A program made the translations under genes and the position numbers. The notes below the pieces were generated by a model that was not told where the DNA came from, made no database searches, and saw only the letters and a program-made list of their open reading frames with translations. 64,000 bases of DNA from Candidatus Roseilinea mizusawaensis (GTDB taxonomy: Bacteria; Chloroflexota; Anaerolineae; J036; Brachytrichaceae). Shown here piece by piece: positions 46,729-54,681 of this stretch; the stretch's first letter is position 1, and the number at the start of each line of letters is the position of its first letter. The DNA is taken from NCBI GenBank assembly GCA_016841965.1, contig JAEANN010000056.1, positions 1 through 64,000 on the forward strand. Reading direction: 5' to 3'.

Positions 46729-47778
46729 ATGGTGGAAATCGTCGCCAACATGCACATACACACGCCGTACTCAGACGGCGAACTGTATCATCGCGATATC
46801 GCCGACGCCGCATCCGCCGCCGGGTTGGATGTCATCATCGTCACCGATCACAACGTGTGGGTGTGCGGGCCGGCCGGCTATCACGGTGGTGTGCTGGTGT
46901 TGATCGGTGAAGAGGTGCACGATTGCCAGCGCGACCCTCAGCGCAGCCACCTGCTGATCTACAACGTCGCAGAAGAGCTATCCCCCTTCGCCGACAACCC
47001 GCAGGAACTGATCAATCACGCTCGGCGGCGTGGTGGGCTGACCTTCCTCGCCCATCCGGTGGAATACCGCAGCCCCCTGCACCCAGACTTGGAGGCGATT
47101 GTCTGGGATGACTGGCGCGTCAAGCATTTCACCGGCATCGAACTGTGGAACTACATGTCTGAGTTCAAGGCGCGGCTATGGAGCGCGCCGGCGGCAGTGT
47201 TCGCTGCATTCTTCCCATCGTGGGTCATTCGTGGGCCTTTTAAGGCTGCGCTGCGTAAGTGGGATGAGCTATTGATTGCCGGCGAGCGCGTGGTAGCCAT
47301 CGGCAACGCCGACGCGCACGGCGCGACATATCGGCTGGGGCCGTTACGCCGGGTGCTGTTTCCCTACAGACACTTGTTTCAGTGTGTCAACACGCACCTG
47401 TTGATCGACAGGCCGCTGACCCGCGATGTGAAAACTGACCAGGACTTGGTGTACAGCGCGCTGCGCGCCGGTCACTGCTTTGTGGGCTATGACCGCGCCG
47501 GCTCCACGCGCGCTTTTCGCTTTACGGCGCGCAGCGGCGCGGCGCTGGCGATCATGGGCGATGAGATCGCGCGGCGCGGCGCTACCAGGCTGGAAGTGGT
47601 GTGTCCTGACGCCGGCGACATCCGCCTGTTGCGCAACGGCGTCGTTGTGGCGCAAAACAATGGTCACACGCTTGAGCACTTGACCGTCGATCCCGGCGTG
47701 TACCGCGTCGAGGTCTATCGCACTTTCCGCCTGCTCAAACGCGGCTGGATTTTCAGCAACCCCATCTACGTGCGCTAG
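46729..47778 (+). CDS. PHP-domain metallohydrolase (CehA/McbA-like)
   Basis: A 349-residue protein with PHP metal motifs: ANMHIHTPYSDGELYH, VIIVTDHNVW, LIGEEVHD and IGNADAHG. A C-terminal beta-rich extension ends GWIFSNPIYVR, a hallmark of CehA/McbA-like hydrolases, which cleave carbamates or phosphoesters. The substrate is unknown. The stop overlaps the ridA stop by 4 nt (convergent). Confidence 0.9.
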   Translation: MVEIVANMHIHTPYSDGELYHRDIADAASAAGLDVIIVTDHNVWVCGPAGYHGGVLVLIGEEVHDCQRDPQRSHLLIYNVAEELSPFADNPQELINHARRRGGLTFLAHPVEYRSPLHPDLEAIVWDDWRVKHFTGIELWNYMSEFKARLWSAPAAVFAAFFPSWVIRGPFKAALRKWDELLIAGERVVAIGNADAHGATYRLGPLRRVLFPYRHLFQCVNTHLLIDRPLTRDVKTDQDLVYSALRAGHCFVGYDRAGSTRAFRFTARSGAALAIMGDEIARRGATRLEVVCPDAGDIRLLRNGVVVAQNNGHTLEHLTVDPGVYRVEVYRTFRLLKRGWIFSNPIYVR

Positions 47779-48158
47779 GCCGCTTTGACAGCGATGGCCT
47801 CGATCTCGACCAGCGCACCCTTGGGCAACTTTGCCACTTCGATCGTGGAGCGCGCCGGCGGCGTGCCGGTGAACCAGGTTGCGTATACAGCGTTCATGGC
47901 CGCGAAGTCATTCATGCTTTGCAGGAATACGGTGGTCTTGACCACATGCTGCAGATCGCTGCCGGCAGCCTGAAGCACTGCGCTCAAGTTCTGCAAGACG
48001 CGCTGCGTCTGGGCGCTCACGTCGCCCTCGATCAAGTTGCCGGTGGCCGGGTCGATCGCAATCTGGCCGGAGCAGAACACCAGGTTATCAAGCGCGATGG
48101 CCTGTGAATAGGGGCCAATTGCTTTGGGGGCTGCGTCTGTGTGAATGGCAGTTAACAT
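47775..48158 (-). CDS. ridA: RidA-family enamine/imine deaminase
   Basis: A 127-residue RidA (YjgF/UK114) protein. Family motifs are AIGPYSQAIALDNLVFCSGQI, NLSAVLQAAGSDLQHVVKTTVFL, and the arginine-containing PPARSTIEVAKLPKGALVEIE. It hydrolyses reactive 2-aminoacrylate and related imines released by PLP enzymes such as threonine dehydratase. The stop overlaps the PHP gene by 4 nt. Confidence 0.95.
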   Translation of the reverse strand: MLTAIHTDAAPKAIGPYSQAIALDNLVFCSGQIAIDPATGNLIEGDVSAQTQRVLQNLSAVLQAAGSDLQHVVKTTVFLQSMNDFAAMNAVYATWFTGTPPARSTIEVAKLPKGALVEIEAIAVKAA

Positions 48159-48177
48159 CTCTGTGTCCTGGACTGTG

Positions 48178-48205
48178 GATTTTAGATTTCGGATTTTGGA
48201 TTAAG
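48178..48205. repeat. Heptamer repeat upstream of ridA
   Basis: GGATTTTAGATTTCGGATTTTGGATT (reverse of the AATCCAA family) lies about 20 nt before the ridA start. Confidence 0.7.
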
Positions 48206-48244
48206 GCTGGTGTGCGCGGAATGCGCAACACCAGTCGCGCCACA

Positions 48245-48409
48245 TCACGGGATGGCAGTTGCGATGACTCGCGGTGTTGGGGTGGGTGGCGTGTTTGGCG
48301 CTGGGCTGGTGAACAGGGTCGCAAAAGCGCTAATGATCATGCTGATGACGATGAAAATGCTCAGCACGTAAAAGATGATTTGGTTACGGGATAGCTTTCG
48401 CGTTCTCAT
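48245..48409 (-). CDS. Small single-pass membrane protein
   Basis: A 54-residue protein: a basic MRTRKLSRNQ start, one hydrophobic segment (IIFYVLSIFIVISMIISAFA) and a short Pro/Thr-rich tail. Small proteins of this type recur in Chloroflexota genomes (recalled, not searched); function unknown. It was extracted from a longer track ORF whose N-terminal part is antisense to the neighbouring kinase gene. There is no clear Shine-Dalgarno. Confidence 0.65.
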   Translation of the reverse strand: MRTRKLSRNQIIFYVLSIFIVISMIISAFATLFTSPAPNTPPTPTPRVIATAIP

Positions 48410-48447
48410 TGCTCTGATTATCACTCGCGCGCCGGCGGATGGCGTGT

Positions 48448-49548
48448 CTATCTCAAATCTCGAATGATGGTTCGGATCTCGGTCTCGTGCGCCTCGATGC
48501 TTTCGGCCACCTTGAACTGCACCAGCGCGCGCACCAGATTGTGCTGACTGTGGCGGGCTTTGAAGTACACGTTGCCTTCCAGGTAGTCTGTGAAGAAGCG
48601 CAGTCCCAGCTCGAATGCGATCAGCCGCGCGCACTCGTACAGGTAATCGTAGTCGGGCGGGGTGAAGAAGCTGCGCGCCACCGGCAGGTAGCCGGCCAAT
48701 ATCTCACGGCACAAGTCGGTGTCGAATTGCACTTGCTCTATCTTGTCTGTTTCCTCGCCGAGTGGGTTGCAGCACGAGCGCAGACAATCGCCGATGTCGT
48801 AATGCACCAGGCCCGGCTTCACTGTGTCCAGGTCGATGATGCTGACGGCCTGGCCGGTTTGGTCATCGATCATGATGTTATCGACCTTGGGGTCGCCGTG
48901 AATCGGGCGCACGCGCAACCGGCCGGCTTCTTTTGCCTGCTCCAGCACCGACGCCCATGCTTCTCGCTGGGCCACAAAGCGCATCCCGTACCGCACCTCT
49001 GGCGAATCGATAGGCGCTTTGGGGTGCGCGATCACTTCGTGGTAGTGCTGGAGATAGCCTGGCGTGATGTGAAAGCCCTGCAATGTGTCGTGGAGAGTGG
49101 TGATGTCCATGTCGCTAATCAGGCTTTGAAACCGCCCCAGGGCGTAGCCGGCTTCGCGCGCATGGGCGCTGTCGCGGATGCGGGGGTAAGCTTGAGCGTG
49201 GTCGATGAAGCTGAGGGCGCGCCAAAAACCACCCTCCTCATCCACCCAGTGGGTCTGGCCGTCTGCTGTTAGTCGCACGCGTGGCGTGTCCCACCGCCGG
49301 CTGGGGTCTGCCGCGCCGTTGCTCAAGCGCCTGCGCACATGCTCGGTAAAGGCGCGCATATTGACCATGATGAGTTCAGGTCGGCGGAACACGCGCTGGT
49401 TGATGCGCTGAAGGATGAAATGGGTCTCGTCGCTTCCGCTGACCGTGACCAGGTAGGTGTCGTTCACATTGCCCGTGCCGTATTCCAGCACGGTTTCGAC
49501 ACCTCCCTGGGCAGTGAATCGTTGTGCGGCTTCGGTGTGGCGCGTCAA
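48448..49548 (-). CDS. Aminoglycoside-phosphotransferase-fold kinase (NahK-like)
   Basis: A 366-residue APH-fold kinase. The catalytic loop is PIHGDPKVDNIMIDD, and the metal-binding segment is SIIDLDTVKPG (DFG-like Asp). The N-terminal motif GTGNVNDTYLV with LQRINQRVFRRPE resembles N-acetylhexosamine 1-kinases, suggesting an amino-sugar or other sugar substrate. The start is a TTG with no upstream in-frame ATG. Not expected to be an antibiotic-resistance gene. Confidence 0.85.
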   Translation of the reverse strand: MTRHTEAAQRFTAQGGVETVLEYGTGNVNDTYLVTVSGSDETHFILQRINQRVFRRPELIMVNMRAFTEHVRRRLSNGAADPSRRWDTPRVRLTADGQTHWVDEEGGFWRALSFIDHAQAYPRIRDSAHAREAGYALGRFQSLISDMDITTLHDTLQGFHITPGYLQHYHEVIAHPKAPIDSPEVRYGMRFVAQREAWASVLEQAKEAGRLRVRPIHGDPKVDNIMIDDQTGQAVSIIDLDTVKPGLVHYDIGDCLRSCCNPLGEETDKIEQVQFDTDLCREILAGYLPVARSFFTPPDYDYLYECARLIAFELGLRFFTDYLEGNVYFKARHSQHNLVRALVQFKVAESIEAHETEIRTIIRDLR

Positions 49549-49588
49549 GGTTTGTTTCGCCTTCCTATTGCGTGGTTGTGCTGCCAGC

Positions 49589-50611
49589 TCAGGCGCGTAG
49601 CTTGCGCAATGCTAGTTCCATTAACTTCACCGTGTTGCGATAGTCGCGCAGGTCAAGCACTGCCACAGGCGAATGAATGTAGCGGCACGGCACCGACACC
49701 GGCGCGCTGGGCACCCCCTCGCGCGTGAGATGGATCGCGCCGGCATCTGTTCCGCCGACGCCGGGTTGCTTGAACTGATAGGGGATGCCATGCGTCTCGG
49801 CGGTGGTCACCAGATGGTCAACCAGTTGCCGGTCGGCAATCACCTTGCGATCCAGCACGCTGAGCGCCGGCCCTTTGCCCAACTGTGTGGTCGGGCTTTG
49901 GTCCTTTTTCTTGGGTAAGTCGTCGGCAATGGTGCCCTCCAACACAAAGGCGTGGGTGGGGTTGATGCGGTAAGCGGCAATGCCGGCGCCGCGCAGGCCG
50001 ACTTCCTCTTGTACAGTGAACACGCCGTACACATCGAACGGGTAGGCTTCTTTTTGCAGCAGGTCCACCAGCGCCGAACAGCCGGCCCGGTCGTCGAACG
50101 CCTTGCCGCTGACCAGGTTGCCCAGCCGACGGTACTCGACTAGGAACGTGCCATAGGTCCCCAGCGGCGCCAGTGCTTCTGCTTCGCTCTTGCTGGTTGC
50201 GCCAATATCAATCACCATCGATTCCACACCGATTGCTTTCTCACGCTCGCTGCTTTTGGTGTGATGGATTGCCTTCAGCCCGATTACGCCCGGTACGCGG
50301 TCTTTGCCCAGTTGCACGCGCAGGCCCGGCATCACGCGATCGTCTATGCCGCCCACGTATCGAAACTTGATTCCGCCATCGGCGGTGTGCCCGGTGACCA
50401 TCAGTCCCACTTCGTCCATGTGCGCTGCGATCATGACGCGCGGGCCGGCCTGACCATTCTGACGGCGCCCTGCCTTATGGGCGATCAGGTTCCCCATTGA
50501 GTCGATCGTCACCTCATCTACATGTGGCTTGATGGCTTCAAGGATGATTTCGCGCACGGCGTCTTCGTTGCCCGAAACGCCGACTGCGCTGGAGAGCTTT
50601 TCCAGAATCAT
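49589..50611 (-). CDS. M42-family metallopeptidase, copy 1
   Basis: A 340-residue M42 (FrvX/TET-like) dinuclear zinc aminopeptidase. Metal motifs are MIAAHMDEVGLMV, FDDRAGCSALV, VQEEVGLRGAG and YIHSPVAV. M42 enzymes form large tetrahedral particles that trim peptides. A second copy lies upstream with an 83-nt gap; the two probably belong to one transcript and differ in peptide specificity. Confidence 0.94.
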   Translation of the reverse strand: MILEKLSSAVGVSGNEDAVREIILEAIKPHVDEVTIDSMGNLIAHKAGRRQNGQAGPRVMIAAHMDEVGLMVTGHTADGGIKFRYVGGIDDRVMPGLRVQLGKDRVPGVIGLKAIHHTKSSEREKAIGVESMVIDIGATSKSEAEALAPLGTYGTFLVEYRRLGNLVSGKAFDDRAGCSALVDLLQKEAYPFDVYGVFTVQEEVGLRGAGIAAYRINPTHAFVLEGTIADDLPKKKDQSPTTQLGKGPALSVLDRKVIADRQLVDHLVTTAETHGIPYQFKQPGVGGTDAGAIHLTREGVPSAPVSVPCRYIHSPVAVLDLRDYRNTVKLMELALRKLRA

Positions 50612-50662
50612 GGTGTTGGTCTCGTTGTACCGATCGGATCAATACCCAGGTGGCTTTGTGAC

Positions 50663-50701
50663 ACAATCGCTCAATTGCTCAATCGCTCAATCGCTCAATC
50701 G
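50663..50701. repeat. CAATCGCT tandem repeat
   Basis: About five 8-bp units (CAATCGCTCAATTGCTCAAT and continuing) lie between the two M42 genes. The repeat supplies the stop codon (GAT TGA) of the upstream M42 gene. Confidence 0.8.
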
Positions 50702-51759
50702 AACACTTTGTCGTCCAGGCCGGCCGCGAAATGAGCCATTAGCCGGCCAATGCGTTCGACATCTTTCACGTGTACCGTTTCGACCGGCGAGTGCATGTAG
50801 CGCAGCGGCACGCCGATCAACACAACCGGCACACCATCGCGGCTGACCTGAATCGGCCAGGCATCGGTGCCGCCTCCGATGTCCGGTTCGATCTGGTAAG
50901 CCATCTCCAGCCGTTTGCACGTGTCGATCAGTCGCTGCGTGAGTTTGGGGTGGTAATTTGGGCCAACGGTGATGACGGGGCCTTTGCCCAGCTCGATGTG
51001 CGTTGTGTAATCATGTTGCGCGGCAAAGGTCACGTCGATGGCAATCGCCGCGTCGGGGCGCAGTTCGTAGGCGGCGGTTTTGGCGCCGAGGAAGGAAGTC
51101 TCTTCGCCCACGGTGGCCACAGCCACCACGTCCCAAGTGTGCTTGAGCCGTTGTAGCTCGTTCAGGCATATCACTTCGGCGGCGACGGCTACCCGGTTGT
51201 CCATGGCTTTGCCGGTCAGCCGGTCGCCTTTGAGTTTCGTGGTCTGTGTGTCGAACGACACCAGATCGCCCACCTGGATCAGGCGCTCGACCTGCCGCGC
51301 CGGCAGCCCGACGTCGACGAACAGATCGTCAAACTGAACTACATTCTGACCCTCTCCTGGCGGCAGCACGTGTGGCGGGCGCGAGCCGATCACGCCGGGG
51401 ATGGGCGCCGGCTTGTTTTTGCCGTTGCCGTCTCCCTGCGGGTGTACCAGCACGCGCTGACCCAGCATGTGTCGGGCGTCTGTCCCGCCCACGCGGGTGA
51501 CCCGCAGGAAGCCCTTCTCGATGCCGCTCACAATCAACCCAATCTCGTCCATGTGCGCGGCCAGCATCAACCGTTTCGCCGGACTGTCGCCCGCAGGCGC
51601 GCTACGTTTCCAGGCCATGACGCTGCCCACTTTGCTGATGCGCACTTCGTCCGACACAGGCTCAAATCTGGATTGGATCAGTTGATGGATCGAGGATTCG
51701 TAGCCGCTGAGGCCAACAGCATTCGTGAGGGTTTGGATGAGTTCCTCGGTTTGAACCAT
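50695..51759 (-). CDS. M42-family metallopeptidase, copy 2
   Basis: A 354-residue M42 peptidase: MLAAHMDEIGLIV, MDNRVAVAAEVICL, GEETSFLGAKTAAY and YMHSPVETVHV are the metal-site regions. It has a longer loop (HVLPPGEGQNVVQF) than copy 1. The ATG at 51759 (MVQTEELIQ) is preferred to a TTG at 51777. Its end runs into an 8-bp repeat. Confidence 0.93.
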   Translation of the reverse strand: MVQTEELIQTLTNAVGLSGYESSIHQLIQSRFEPVSDEVRISKVGSVMAWKRSAPAGDSPAKRLMLAAHMDEIGLIVSGIEKGFLRVTRVGGTDARHMLGQRVLVHPQGDGNGKNKPAPIPGVIGSRPPHVLPPGEGQNVVQFDDLFVDVGLPARQVERLIQVGDLVSFDTQTTKLKGDRLTGKAMDNRVAVAAEVICLNELQRLKHTWDVVAVATVGEETSFLGAKTAAYELRPDAAIAIDVTFAAQHDYTTHIELGKGPVITVGPNYHPKLTQRLIDTCKRLEMAYQIEPDIGGGTDAWPIQVSRDGVPVVLIGVPLRYMHSPVETVHVKDVERIGRLMAHFAAGLDDKVFD

Positions 51760-51827
51760 GCCGGCTAGTATATCCAACGGTCAGGCCGCCCAGCGATCCT
51801 TCTGCAACACCCCGTCGGCCCTGTTTT

Positions 51828-52931
51828 TCAGGGACGTTGGGTCAGCGGCAGATAGATGACATGTACCGGCACAACCGGATGTGCCAGATGCGCCACAGTG
51901 CCCAGTGCAGCTTTCACAAACGCTGTGAAGTAATCCAGGTCTAGATATTCGAGCCTGTCAGACACGGTGTGATAACGCGGGTTGAAGTCGCGCGTCGAAC
52001 CGTAGTAATCCTCGATCAGCAGCAGGGCCGGGTAGCCCTGCTGCCAGAACGAAGCATGATCGCTGGCCCCGATCCACAGCGGATAGATTTCAGGGATCAA
52101 CTGGCCGGCCAACCCATAAGCCGCGACGACATGGGTGAATATGCCTGCGATGGTCAGGTCATCGGTGTATCCGGCGCTGGTGGTCGGGCGAATGAACACA
52201 TCCAGGGTGGGGAGCGAGCCGGGCGTGTTCCAGGCGATCATGTCCATGTTGACCACTGCAACGATGTTGTCGCCGCGCGCGCGGGCTGCTGCGGCGTACA
52301 CGTTGCTGCCCAGCAATCCCTGTTCCTCGCCGCTGAAAAGCGCCAGCCGCAGGGTGCGGCTGAATGAATACTGGCTGAAGATGCGAGCCATGCTCAGCAC
52401 TGCTACCGATCCGCTGGCGTTGTCGTCTGCGCCGGGCGCCAGCGTCATGCGGGTCTCTGCCGGCGACAGGCTGTCCAGGTGCGCCACGGCCATGATGATC
52501 TCGTCTGGCCTGATCGTGCCGGTAATGACGGCCACGACATTGCGATTGCTGTAGCCGCTTGCGCTCCACGGGTGATAATCGACTGCGACGCCTGCGCCGG
52601 CCATCCACTCGTAGGCATATTGAGTGGCTTTCTGAATAGGCGTGATCGAGCCAGTGAAGCGTGTGCTGATGGTGTATGGCTCACCCCCGACGATAGCCGG
52701 CCATTCGCCGGTGAGTTCGGCGGTTAGGCTGTACAAGCGCGCAGCCTGTACCTCGGCGATCATGCCGGCGATGATCGGGCTGGCTTGGAAGCCATTCGCT
52801 TGCAAGGCCGGCGCTGCTCGCACGCTTGACTCTGGCTGCGGCCCGTCGTGTCGGGCGCCGGCCGGCTGCAACTCGTTCGTATGCCACAGGATGGCACATG
52901 CCACACACAAGGCTGCAAGTCCATAGCGCAT
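51828..52931 (-). CDS. Exported M28-family metallopeptidase
   Basis: A 367-residue protein with a signal peptide (MRYGLAALCVACAILW). The M28 zinc motifs are VAHLDSLS, APGADDNASGSVAVL, FSGEEQGLLGS, NMDMIAWN and GASDHASFWQQG. The C terminus is VHVIYLPLTQRP, resembling the tail of the giant repeat protein and possibly an export or anchoring signal. Likely an extracellular aminopeptidase supplying amino acids. It lies 9 nt downstream of the kinase gene on the same strand. Confidence 0.92.
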   Translation of the reverse strand: MRYGLAALCVACAILWHTNELQPAGARHDGPQPESSVRAAPALQANGFQASPIIAGMIAEVQAARLYSLTAELTGEWPAIVGGEPYTISTRFTGSITPIQKATQYAYEWMAGAGVAVDYHPWSASGYSNRNVVAVITGTIRPDEIIMAVAHLDSLSPAETRMTLAPGADDNASGSVAVLSMARIFSQYSFSRTLRLALFSGEEQGLLGSNVYAAAARARGDNIVAVVNMDMIAWNTPGSLPTLDVFIRPTTSAGYTDDLTIAGIFTHVVAAYGLAGQLIPEIYPLWIGASDHASFWQQGYPALLLIEDYYGSTRDFNPRYHTVSDRLEYLDLDYFTAFVKAALGTVAHLAHPVVPVHVIYLPLTQRP

Positions 52932-52940
52932 AGAAGTGAG

Positions 52941-53930
52941 TCAGCCGCGGAAAAAGGTCACGATGACGGCCACAACAGCCACAATCACGGCCAGCGCCAA
53001 CCATGCTAGGTTGCTGCGCACCACATCGCCGGCTGTCTCTTGCCGGACGACAGGCGGCATGCGCGCCGATGCGCTTTCGGGGGCTTTGTGGCTGAAAAGC
53101 ATGTCGCGCAGCTCGGCAACCGTAGAGGGCCGGTCGTCAGGGTGCATGGCGATCGCAGCCATAATGGCCTGCTCGACGGCTTCTGAGACTGCCGGGTTCA
53201 GCGCGCGCACCGGTGCCAGTGATTCCGGCTTGAGGAAGCGCTGTTTGGCCTCGGCCGGCGGTTGGTTGGTGAACAGGTGGTATAGGGTTGCGCCCAGCGC
53301 GTAAATATCTGAACGCACATCGGTATGAGTGTCATCCTCGCCATATTGTTCGAGCGGCGTGTAGGCGGCTGTGCCGCGCCCCTGTAGCACCGTCACTGTG
53401 CGCGAGTCGTCCTTTGCCATCAACTTCACCAGGCCGAAGTCAACCAACTTGATCAGACCGCTGGGTGCGAGCTTGATGTTGCTCGGTTTGATGTCGCGAT
53501 GTAACACCGGCGGTTCCTGCGTATGCATGTACTCCAATGCATCGCATAACTGGCGCGCCCAGGTGAGCACTTCCACCTCGGTCAGGAACCGGCCTGCGCG
53601 CCGCGCTTCATCCACAATCTGCTTCAGATTCTTGCCCGACACATAATCCATCACCAGGTAATCCAGGTCGTTCTCGGTGAAATAGTCAGACACCTTGGGC
53701 AGATTAGGGTGGTCGAGCCGGGCCAGCACGCTTGCCTCGCGGGAGAACTGGTGCTGCAGCTCTCCTACCATCTCCTCGCCCACGTTGGGGTCGATACGCA
53801 CAGCCTTGATGGCGCACTTGCGCCCTTCCAGGCGCAAATCCTCGGCCAGGTACACAGCGCCCATGCCACCCTGGCCGATGGGTTCAACAATTCGATAGCG
53901 ATTGCGCAATGTGGTTCCGCGCCCCAGCAT
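52941..53930 (-). CDS. Hanks-type Ser/Thr protein kinase with C-terminal membrane anchor
   Basis: A 329-residue kinase. Glycine loop IGQGGMGAVYLAED, VAIK-type Lys in CAIKAVR, catalytic loop VLHRDIKPSNIKL, DFG in LVDFGLVKL, and activation segment GRGTAAYTPLEQYG. A juxtamembrane linker leads to one membrane segment (NLAWLALAVIVAVVAVIVTFF) only two or three residues from the end, so there is no extracellular sensor domain. It is divergent from the FHA/winged-helix gene with 85 nt between start codons. A TAAAAT lies 6 nt before its ATG. Confidence 0.95.
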   Translation of the reverse strand: MLGRGTTLRNRYRIVEPIGQGGMGAVYLAEDLRLEGRKCAIKAVRIDPNVGEEMVGELQHQFSREASVLARLDHPNLPKVSDYFTENDLDYLVMDYVSGKNLKQIVDEARRAGRFLTEVEVLTWARQLCDALEYMHTQEPPVLHRDIKPSNIKLAPSGLIKLVDFGLVKLMAKDDSRTVTVLQGRGTAAYTPLEQYGEDDTHTDVRSDIYALGATLYHLFTNQPPAEAKQRFLKPESLAPVRALNPAVSEAVEQAIMAAIAMHPDDRPSTVAELRDMLFSHKAPESASARMPPVVRQETAGDVVRSNLAWLALAVIVAVVAVIVTFFRG

Positions 53931-53936
53931 GTCGTC

Positions 53937-53942
53937 ATTTTA
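53937..53942 (-). promoter_or_regulatory. -10 promoter for the kinase gene (predicted leaderless)
   Basis: TAAAAT on the minus strand ends 6 nt before the kinase ATG. No Shine-Dalgarno is present. Confidence 0.45.
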
Positions 53943-54002
53943 ATTGAGTCGTGGGCCTTTTCAGCCCAATGCGTTATCGGCTCAATGCCAGAATGACTCA
54001 AT

Positions 54003-54008
54003 TACAAT
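54003..54008 (+). promoter_or_regulatory. -10 promoter for the FHA regulator (predicted leaderless)
   Basis: TACAAT ends 7 nt before the ATG at 54016. The two divergent -10 boxes of this region are only 60 nt apart, so one bound regulator could affect both genes. Confidence 0.5.
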
Positions 54009-54015
54009 TGCAGCG

Positions 54016-54681
54016 ATGATCCAGGACTCTCCGATGCTGATTATCGAGAACGGCCAGATGGCAGGTCAGCGCTGGCTGATCGACAGCGACTGTGTCATCA
54101 TTGGCCGCGAGGCACAGGCAGTTCATCTGCTCTTGCCAGAGCGGCAGGTGTCTCGCAAGCATGCCAAGATCGAGCGAACGCCGAATGGTTTCGTGTTAAC
54201 TGACCTTGACAGTAAAAACGGCACCTACCTCAATGGCAAGCAAGTCCGCGAGCCACAGGTGCTACAGGATGGCGATGAAATTCAGATCGCGTTGTGTGTC
54301 AAGATTGCTTTCGTGGGGAGTGATGCGACTGCCCCGCTTAATGCGCGTCCTATCAGCCAGGGTATGCGCGCGATCACGCGCGGCATCCGGCTGGATAAGG
54401 AGCGCCGGCGTGTATTTATGGCCGAATACGAACTGGAGCCGCCTCTCTCTGTGCAGCAATATCGCCTGCTCGAACTGCTGATTGACGCCGATGGCGCCCT
54501 GGTCAGCCGGCAGGAAATCGTCGAGCGCGTGTGGGAGGGTGAAAACGCCTACGGTGTGAGCGAACAAGCTATCGACGCACTCGTGCGCCGGCTACGCGAT
54601 CGCCTCGCCGAACGCGACCCCGACCACGAGTACATCGTTACCGTGCGTGGCCACGGCTTGCGTTTTGAAAACCGTTATTGA
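54016..54681 (+). CDS. FHA domain fused to an OmpR-type winged-helix DNA-binding domain
   Basis: A 221-residue regulator. The FHA domain (about 5-100) keeps the phosphothreonine-binding residues: IIGRE (Arg), VSRKHAKIE (Ser, His) and SKNGTYLNG (Asn). The OmpR/PhoB-like winged helix (about 125-220) has LSVQQYRLLELLIDADGALV, EIVERVWEGEN, VSEQAIDALVRRLRDRL and VTVRGHGLRF. The receiver domain of a classic response regulator is thus replaced by a phosphothreonine reader. Divergent from a Ser/Thr kinase and overlapping the glycosyltransferase gene by 35 nt, it probably senses kinase output and controls these genes. Confidence 0.92.
   Translation: MIQDSPMLIIENGQMAGQRWLIDSDCVIIGREAQAVHLLLPERQVSRKHAKIERTPNGFVLTDLDSKNGTYLNGKQVREPQVLQDGDEIQIALCVKIAFVGSDATAPLNARPISQGMRAITRGIRLDKERRRVFMAEYELEPPLSVQQYRLLELLIDADGALVSRQEIVERVWEGENAYGVSEQAIDALVRRLRDRLAERDPDHEYIVTVRGHGLRFENRY

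Noticed and set aside
48448-49548. Aminoglycoside resistance gene
   Set aside because: The APH fold is shared with sugar kinases; N-terminal motifs fit NahK-like kinases better and no resistance context is present.
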